Shown here: positions 57,601 to 64,000 of the stretch, one piece after another
Position numbering within the stretch: position 1 is the first letter of the stretch
How the letters are laid out: the number at the start of each line of letters is the position of its first letter
Assembly (NCBI GenBank): GCA_029851415.1
Contig: CM056743.1
Coordinates: 35,666,714 to 35,730,713 of the forward strand
Direction of reading: 5' to 3'
From: Eretmocerus hayati
Lineage: Eukaryota > Arthropoda > Insecta > Hymenoptera > Aphelinidae
DNA length: 64,000 bases
Position numbers and translations under genes: made by a program
The notes under the pieces: model-generated
What the model saw: only the letters and a program-made list of their open reading frames with translations
Database searches by the model: none
What the model was told of the DNA's origin: nothing

Positions 57601-59214
57601 ACCAACACTGATCGTTGTGTTGCGTCGTGAGGGCATCGAATGATGTTCATTTGTGGACATTATTGCGTATCTGTATTTATTCATACGGTGACATATTGCG
57701 GATATATATATATATATATATGAGTTGTACACAACGAAAGTGGACCGAAGTCACTTAAATGTGGGAATAACTGTATTTTTTCGCCAATAGAATTCATCTT
57801 CCATGTCATAATCATTCAAGACGTCTTGCACAAGAATTTTTTTCGCATTTTCATCGTAATTTTTATATGAAGAGGTTTTGGGATTTTTTTGGCGCTAAGG
57901 ACCATTCTGACTCTGAACAGCTCATACGTTACGTGTTGTCAACTCCTCTGCTCCCTTGATAATTAAGTCTTAGCATATCGTGTAATATGTTGCCTCATCA
58001 TGGACTATTAGGATGATTCCAGATAATCCAGCTTGACGCGGTCCACTTCAATATATTCGCATGCCCATAAAGAAATTGCAACACAATATTTCGACGTCAT
58101 ATCGGTTCAACTAATTGTAAGTTTCCCTCTGTCAATCCTTTGATCTGCCAAAAAAATAGTCTAAAAATCCTTACCAATTTTGAATTCATCGCTGTACATA
58201 CATGATAGCACAGGTCATAATACTTCACACATCGCAACTCCTATGTTCTTTAAAGTACAATCTTCCGTGCTCAAACGCAATTTTTCACTCTTCAGACAAG
58301 AAGTTAGAGCGTTCCCATTTTCATCAGCAAGTTATACCACAAAAAGCACAAAGCCTCGACATTTCTGTATGTAGTGTTATAAATGTATAGCTCAACGACG
58401 ACGTCCGTTGTCCAAGTACAGGCGTTTAAGGAATCACAAAAGAAGTCCTCTTCCATTTCCGTACCAGGGCCCACCCAGAAATAAGTCAAGTACCTGAAAC
58501 CAACCATAGCTATATCTATATCTTTCCATTCTTATAATACTTCCCTCCTCTTAATCTTAGCGTCGACAAAAAGATTATACCCGGATAGGCCATTGTATTT
58601 TGCGTATATAAAACGGGTATCATGGATTACATCCCTTCTTGTTCTGAAAAAATGGTTTTCCGGTTCACCTTACACTGCATCAGACTGTAGACTGTACTTT
58701 CGTCTAGTACATTCGTACATACCTCAAGAGAAAATGTGTGAGAGGTTAGCCCTCATGAATAAGGTGAAGTCAGGGGATATAGTATCCTAGAGCTTTGCAG
58801 CATTAGAATATTCCCCGTGGCTGCAAAGCGCGTACTCTTCCATTGTTATTCATCCTCTTGAGGCTCCTACGCATTGGGAAATTCTTTGGGAGTAACCATA
58901 TACTGTACCTCTTTTGCACAAGAGGTGGCCAATTAGCTTCATACTATATACCATAGCCCTGATTTTTGGGAGCTTTTTCTACTTTATTCTGTGCTTTCAG
59001 AGCTTTCTTTGACTCTATTCAACTTTTCATTCATTCATGTACTATACTGTATGTAACCTCTCGTTAGAGTATTTCTTTGGTCGAGTATATATATACTATG
59101 GACCACTAAGCCTCTATGTACACACACACACACACACAATGAGACTCCGAATTAAAGGCTAGTCGAGACGAGAGTAATTAAGTAACGAGAGTATTTTTTT
59201 TGTATGTTCGACAG
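54601..59214. other. Intergenic or intronic, no supported gene
   Basis: Frames of 60-97 codons occur throughout (for example 55153-55392, 56133-56360, 56521-56784 and 58180-58390) without domains or secure splice borders. A TA microsatellite lies at 57702-57722, and CA repeats at about 59122-59139 lie shortly upstream of the exon at 59215. The pyrimidine tract and CAG at 59190-59214 belong to that exon's 3' splice site. Confidence 0.35.
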
Positions 59215-59288
59215 GTTTCGTGTTAACATCAGAGGAAAAAAGGTTTGCAAAGAAAGCTGAAGCTTGATGCTGTGCTGTTGAGAAAAAG
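59215..59288 (+). other. Partial 5' UTR with upstream 3' splice site
   Basis: A T-rich tract (TATTTTTTTTGTATGTTCGACAG, read in pieces at 59192-59214) ends in CAG, a good 3' splice site. The 74 nt to the ATG hold no in-frame upstream start that would extend the signal peptide frame. This implies at least one further upstream non-coding exon. Confidence 0.5.
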
Positions 59289-59493
59289 ATGCGCCGCCGA
59301 ATAAGGCCCAAGCCGCGAGCATTTCAGCTCGCTATCGTCAAGAATAGCAACATTGGTTTTCTGTATCTGCTGTCGTTATCACTGATTTTATTGCTCGTGA
59401 CTGCTGCTACTGTTAATGCTGATGTTAATGCTGATGGATTGCCTTCAGAAAATGAAACTGAATTTTCGACCGTCAGCTCTGTCAATGATACTG
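59289..59493 (+). CDS. First coding exon of a secreted or membrane protein
   Basis: The ATG at 59289 has A at -3. The exon encodes 68 complete residues plus the first base of the next codon, and ends at a GTGAGT donor (59494-59499), a phase-1 border typical of extracellular-module genes. Residues 1-21 are basic (RRRIRPKPR). Residues 22-44 form a hydrophobic signal segment ending TVNA, a plausible cleavage site. The remainder is acidic and Ser/Thr-rich, with sequons NET (55-57) and NDT (66-68). If unspliced, the frame would run only to 59531. No family can be named from this exon alone. The following exon is not in the window as far as I can see. Confidence 0.6.
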
Positions 59494-59521
59494 GTGAGTT
59501 AACAAACCTTGATAGTAATAG

Positions 59522-59830
59522 TTTCCTGTAATACTTTGTAAAAAATTGATTGGCTTTCAACCAAATTGTTCAACCATTGGTTACATCCTAGATTCAATTA
59601 GTTGGTTGGAAATTCAACAACTTGTTGATCATTACATTGTACCACTGCTTGACAATTTTAACACAGCGGATAAAGGAGTGAAAATGGGATCCGTGAGATT
59701 GGTCAATGGTGGTTTCCGGGTGACATTATTGAGTCAAGAAGACAAGTTTCTTTCGTGCTTTTCGATTAACGAATACGAAAAAATATCACAGCCAGCTGTG
59801 CGAGCTTTTTTGGAAATTAATTCCGGTTAA
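59522..59830 (+). pseudogene. Unrecognised open frame, possible element-derived relic
   Basis: A frame without an early ATG is open from 59522 to TAA at about 59830. Its first ATG is at 59684. The product is well mixed and protein-like. A diverged copy of its last part (59684-59812) lies exactly 250 bp downstream, at 59934-60063, and is broken by stops, so the frame belongs to duplicated DNA. It starts 28 bp after the exon donor, inside the presumed intron. I recognise no family. Its end overlaps the 5S-like sequence. Confidence 0.35.
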
Positions 59831-59893
59831 GCAACGTATTCGCGATTCAGTATCCGGATTGGTGACCGCTCGGCTGAGGCTACCACGCTTAGC
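59825..59893 (+). repeat. Partial 5S rRNA-derived sequence
   Basis: GGTTAAGCAACGT at the start, followed by CAGTATCCGGATTGGTGACC and a diverged tail ACCACGC, matches the 3' half of metazoan 5S rRNA (GTTAAGCAACGTC..., GGATGGGTGACCGCC, box C of the internal promoter). The 5' half of 5S is missing. Substitutions are too many for a functional gene. It is a pseudogene fragment or the head of a 5S-derived SINE. Confidence 0.6.
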
Positions 59894-59933
59894 TAGTTCA
59901 AAAATTCGCCGACTCTGTTATTATAAGTATAAT

Positions 59934-60063
59934 ATGGAACCCATAAGATTGATTTAAGGTGGTCTGAGCAAGACATTACTGAGTGAAATAAACAAGTGTT
60001 TTCACATTTTTCATCGATAAATAGAGATAAACAAGAGCGCGCCAGCTTTAAGAGCCTTTTCGG
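59934..60063 (+). repeat. Decayed second copy of a 250-bp duplication
   Basis: It matches 59684-59812 at an offset of 250 bp (ATGGAACCCATAAGATTG against ATGGGATCCGTGAGATTG, and onward), with in-frame stops and many changes. Confidence 0.65.
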
Positions 60064-60412
60064 GTGGAAAAAACACGAAGGTCCCGGGGACCACCACTTA
60101 CCGACCCGAGAACCAATCTCATCGAGAATCACATGAACCCCATATTCACTCCAGGTACAGAGTTGCTAAAATCCATTGCACAAGCATTACACGCGTGAAA
60201 TACACGTGTATTCGTGTATCGAACATTCTGATTCAGAAGGTGTTAGGTCATCTGCGTGTTTACTTTTTGAAGATTGAGCTTTCCCTAGTGAAATAGTGAT
60301 CACCCTAAGGTCATGACATGCGGGAAAATTGGATAGTTGTCACTGGCAACCATAAAATATCAAAATTAGAGGCCAGAGTGATAATCAAGCTACTAAAGAT
60401 GAAACCGTCATC

Positions 60413-61063
60413 GAGAGCTCAATGTAGTACTCGTGATCCAGCACTCAGTTCGGTACTCGTCATCCAGAACAGTGTGGACTCGTGATCGAGAACTCAATGT
60501 GGTACTCGTGGTCGAGGACTCAGTTCGGTACTCGTGATCGAGAACTCAGTGTGGTACTAATGATCGAGAACTCAGTGTGGTACTAATGATCGAGAACTCA
60601 GTGTACTACTCGTCATTGAGAACTCAATGTGGTACTTGTGATCGAGTCCTCAATGTGGTACTCGTGATCTAGAACTCAATGTGGTACTCGTGATCAACAA
60701 CTCAATGTGGTACTCGTGATCGAGAACTCAATGTGGTACTCGTGATCGAGAACTCAGTGTGCTACTCGTCATTGAGAACTCAATGTGGTACTTGTGATCC
60801 AGAACTCAATGTGGCACTCGTCATCGAGAACTCGATGAGGTACTCGTGATTCAGCACTCAGTTCAGTACCCGTGATCGAGAACCCAGTATGGTACTTATG
60901 ATCAAGAACTCAGTGTGCTACTCGTCATTGAGAACTCTATGTGGTACTTGTGATCCAGAACTAAGTGTGGTACTTGTGATCAAGAACTCAATGTGGTACT
61001 GGTGATCCAGAACTCAATGTGGCACTCGTGATCCAGAATTCAATGTGGTGCTCGTGATCCAGA
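60413..61063 (+). repeat. 26-bp minisatellite, forward block
   Basis: About 25 units of the form GTGGTACTCGTGATC plus GAGAACTCAAT. Variants include GATCCAGAACT and CTACTCGTCATTGAG. No open frame. It continues in inverted orientation after 61083. Confidence 0.9.
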
Positions 61064-61082
61064 CTGGAATTACTAGATTAAT

Positions 61083-61458
61083 TCTGGATCACATGTATCA
61101 CACTGACTTCTCGATCACGAGTACCAAACTGAGTGCTGGGTCACAAGTACTACATTGAGTTCCCAATGACGAGTAGCACACTGGGTTCTCGATCATTAGT
61201 ACCACACCGAGTGCTTGATCACAAGTACCACGTTGAGTTCTGGATCACGAGTAACCCATTGAGATCTCGATCACGAAAATTGCATTGAGTTCTGGATCAC
61301 AAGTACCAGATTGAGTTTTGGATCACGAGTACCACATTGAGTTGTGGATTAAGAGTACCACATTAAGTTTTTGATCACAAGTACCGCACCGATTCCTTGA
61401 TCACGAGTACCACACTGAGTTCTCAATCACGAGTAACACATTGAGTTCTCGATCACGG
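61083..61458 (-). repeat. 26-bp minisatellite, inverted block
   Basis: About 14 units of the same repeat in reverse complement (GATCACGAGTACCACATTGAG...). The switch lies at 61056-61090, where GATCCAGA faces TCTGGATC around 19 nt. The two blocks could form a hairpin of several hundred base pairs. Confidence 0.9.
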
Positions 61459-64000
61459 GTGTCGCCATTGTTTGTGGATCAGGGTCGCCATCGGAACGGG
61501 AATTCTCAAAAGTCCACATTTGGACGTAAAATTTCCTCCTCTTCCAGAATCCGAGGTTGAAAACCAGATACCTGCTTTTAAATTTTTTTTCCGTTTCTCT
61601 CGAAAATTCGGGTCGCTTGGGGCAAAATGATGTCCTATTTGGATCCAGCACACGATTCTACGTGGGGTTACTTAAGTATGGTCTCTGGGAAAGGGCCCTT
61701 TCTTGCCGGCCGGTTTTATTGGTGGCGTGAACCACTGGTTAAAATTTTCCACAGAGTGCATTCATAATTGAATATGAAACTTTTAGAACGATCTCATCGA
61801 CTGTTATCCAATATCACTGAGGGCCAACAATAAGAGTCATTCTTAAAAACCTTTTCAGACGTATAAGCAGTTCGTTATTGATCCGTGGTTGCCACATTAG
61901 ATACGAATGATCCCAGTTGACTGTTCAACATTTTCTACCATTTCAAAGTCGCCATAACTCAACTGCCACGCATTGTCTACTTTTAATTTGGTTTTCCAGC
62001 TATATCGCCTAATTGGATAAATTTCAGATTGGCATCGATCTGATGCATACATTTGCAAATTCTGACCAAAATCTTCTTCACAATTTGGAGGATACCTCAG
62101 TGATGTAACCTTGAGGTATAAATCTTTTTTTAGGGGTAAGTTTTTTTTAAGGAATCAAGACAAAATATGGAATGCAATCGAGGAAGTATCACGTCTTAGG
62201 GTCAAGTTGACACCGGTATGGCAAATTCTTTAAGCTATAAAGATGTAAAATATCTCTCCTACCAGCTTCGCAACTACTTAATTATTCTTCATCACAGAGT
62301 TGACGAAATACTTGCATCTGACTAGGAAATGAATGGAACATCTCATTTCGAAAAGTGTAAGAATATAAAGCAAAATGAAACTTGACAATTTCGCAAATTG
62401 TGGAAGATTCGTACAACTTTTTGTAAAATTGGAACTGCATTCTAAAAAGTAACGTGAAATTCAACTCGATTTTGGATGCTCAGTATCAGATGCAATGACT
62501 CAAAGGTACGCCAGAATTGTTCAAAGGTTGACGACCATATATCCATCTAGAACGTTTGTATAACTATATGTGTGATGTATCGATGCATACTATACAGAGG
62601 TGTACATATCTATATAACTACTTCGTACAAAGGGAATTTTTTCCCTCTTTGTGTGCAATGCACTCCTCGCGCTGCAAGCTCTGTTTTATTTGCCCGTGTG
62701 TGTATAGTGTTCACGAAGCTGCAGTTTTATATTCAACGCCGGAACCATCCTTTTAGCCCATATCCTTTTGTGGAGTCGGTACGTTTGCGACAAACTATTC
62801 AGAGTATTATATATATATGTATATACGAAGATACTGGTATACAAGTATCAAAAGGATCCCGTGTATAGATAGAGTTTTTTTCCGAGAGATACACTCGTTG
62901 ATGAAAGTATCATGATTTTGTGTGCGAATATAGCGGAGCCAATTGATGATTGCGCGCTCTGATAGATCTATCCGTTCATTCTGATGTATACATACACTAA
63001 CACTCAAGTATTGTATCGTATAAATGTATAGAGGTGCAGAGCTCGGTGTGCAGAGCTCGGTGCAGAGGGAGGGACTGACTACTCGAGGGAAAAAAGCCAA
63101 TGAGAATTTCATAAATCACGCGTCGCGAGAGAAATGATGAACAACCCCTGCCGTTCTATAACCGATATATAGTGTCGCGAGTTTTTGTTCGATACTGTAT
63201 GTATATGTATACTCTTTTACAATGAAAGCAACGCGATATTTGCGAGTGACGATGAGTAGAAAAGAAAGAGAAAGAGAGAGAGAGAAAGTATTGTTATCGG
63301 TAACTACTATTTTGCGTGAAAATATATGGGCGAGCGTGGTAAAAAAATCAGAAGCGCGTCAAAAAGCGATCTTCATTTATTATTCATGAGAAAGCAAAAA
63401 TTTTACATGTTATCGTTACAACTTTGGATTCTTTGTATTCGTCTATACTTTTATTAATACTGTGTGGACATGATGCAGTATATTTACATGTATAGTGTTA
63501 TTTCCCAAGTTTCTCCGATTCTCCGTGCCACTCACAACAACCTAATCATTTGTTGAGATATTGCGATAAAAAAATTTTTGTGGACCTTGGTTATGTTCAA
63601 GTGCTGCCCCACCTGAAGCGTTTTTGTCTCAATTGAGGCCTCAAAACAGATTTTCATTCAATATTCAGCATTTCTTGGGCATGGACGTGCTTCTTTATCC
63701 CTGATAACTTTTTCAATCGATAGCCAGTACGAATTGATGGAGAATAGCTAGAGTTATGGCTGTTTTTGGAACTTAGAAAATTCAAGGTACCAAATCCGTG
63801 AAACAGGGTTTTCCTCGAAGAATCCTAAAGATGCGAATTTCGAGTCGGTCTGTTTAAAGGATGTGAATATGTGTTTTTGATGTATTTTTCAAAGTAGAAA
63901 CCAAATCCTCGCTCAGTTAGACTTATAATTATCAGGATTTTTTAGTAGACTCAAAAAACCGACAAAACACAAAACGGTCGTTTTCAGTCACTTTTATGTT
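61459..64000. other. Intergenic or intronic, no supported gene
   Basis: Short frames only. A GA-rich run lies at 63266-63290. TA/GTA-rich tracts occur at 62808-62826 and 63197-63213. No exon, RNA gene or inverted repeat comparable to those upstream was found. Confidence 0.35.

Noticed and set aside
60413..61458. CRISPR array
   Set aside because: The 26-bp units are contiguous, without spacers, and reverse in the middle. It is a satellite.

Overview
The window reads as AT-rich animal nuclear DNA, most likely from an insect. Reasons: a full-length BEL/Pao LTR retrotransposon, many non-autonomous DNA transposons with TA or 8-bp target duplications, tandem satellites, GT/TA/GA microsatellites, and at least one exon bounded by eukaryotic splice signals. 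There are no operons, Shine-Dalgarno-spaced genes or bacterial rRNA/tRNA loci. A hymenopteran is possible, but nothing in the sequence proves the order. Almost all of the window is intergenic or intronic, and most open frames are short chance frames.

The one large coding unit is the BEL/Pao element at 31109-38192. It has two 521-bp LTRs with no difference that I could find, a Gag frame with three zinc knuckles, and a Pol frame with protease, reverse transcriptase, RNase H and integrase whose catalytic residues are visible. Gag and Pol lie in the same frame, separated by one TGA in the context TGA-CTA-G, a known stop-readthrough context. No ATG is found near the Gag start, no primer binding site follows the 5' LTR, and the last 19 bp of the LTR are repeated just downstream. 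The copy is therefore young but may lack its leader.

The best host coding evidence is an exon at 59215-59493 (+). It has a 3' splice site, a start codon in good context, a signal peptide, two N-glycosylation sequons and a phase-1 GTGAGT donor. It looks like the first coding exon of a secreted or membrane protein. Two minus-strand open frames with splice-like borders (9877-10113 and 28131-28536) are weaker exon candidates. A frameshifted minus-strand block at 3522-3898 and an open frame at 1956-2423 may be decayed coding sequence.

The rest is dominated by inverted-repeat DNA. Region by region: 0-5 kb has a 108-bp palindrome, a TA-flanked element with GGGGGCAAGTTGGGTACA-type motifs, and decayed coding. 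6.7-7.4 kb has a cluster of about 120-bp palindromes. 11.5-17.2 kb has more elements of the motif family, an AAACGC-end element and foldbacks. 18.8-24.2 kb has a motif-family element with a MITE nested in it, and a longer foldback relative of that MITE. 31-38 kb is the retrotransposon. 42.7-44.8 kb is a TA-flanked foldback whose left arm was interrupted by an AAACGC-end element; the other arm still shows the empty site. 48-48.6 kb has a hAT-type MITE with an exact 8-bp duplication next to another TA-flanked foldback. 49.6-50 kb has a third AAACGC-end element. 52.7-53.4 kb is a 25-bp minisatellite with a 275-bp higher-order period. 59.2-60.1 kb has the exon, an unknown open frame and a partial 5S rRNA-derived sequence. 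60.4-61.5 kb is a 26-bp minisatellite that reverses orientation in the middle.
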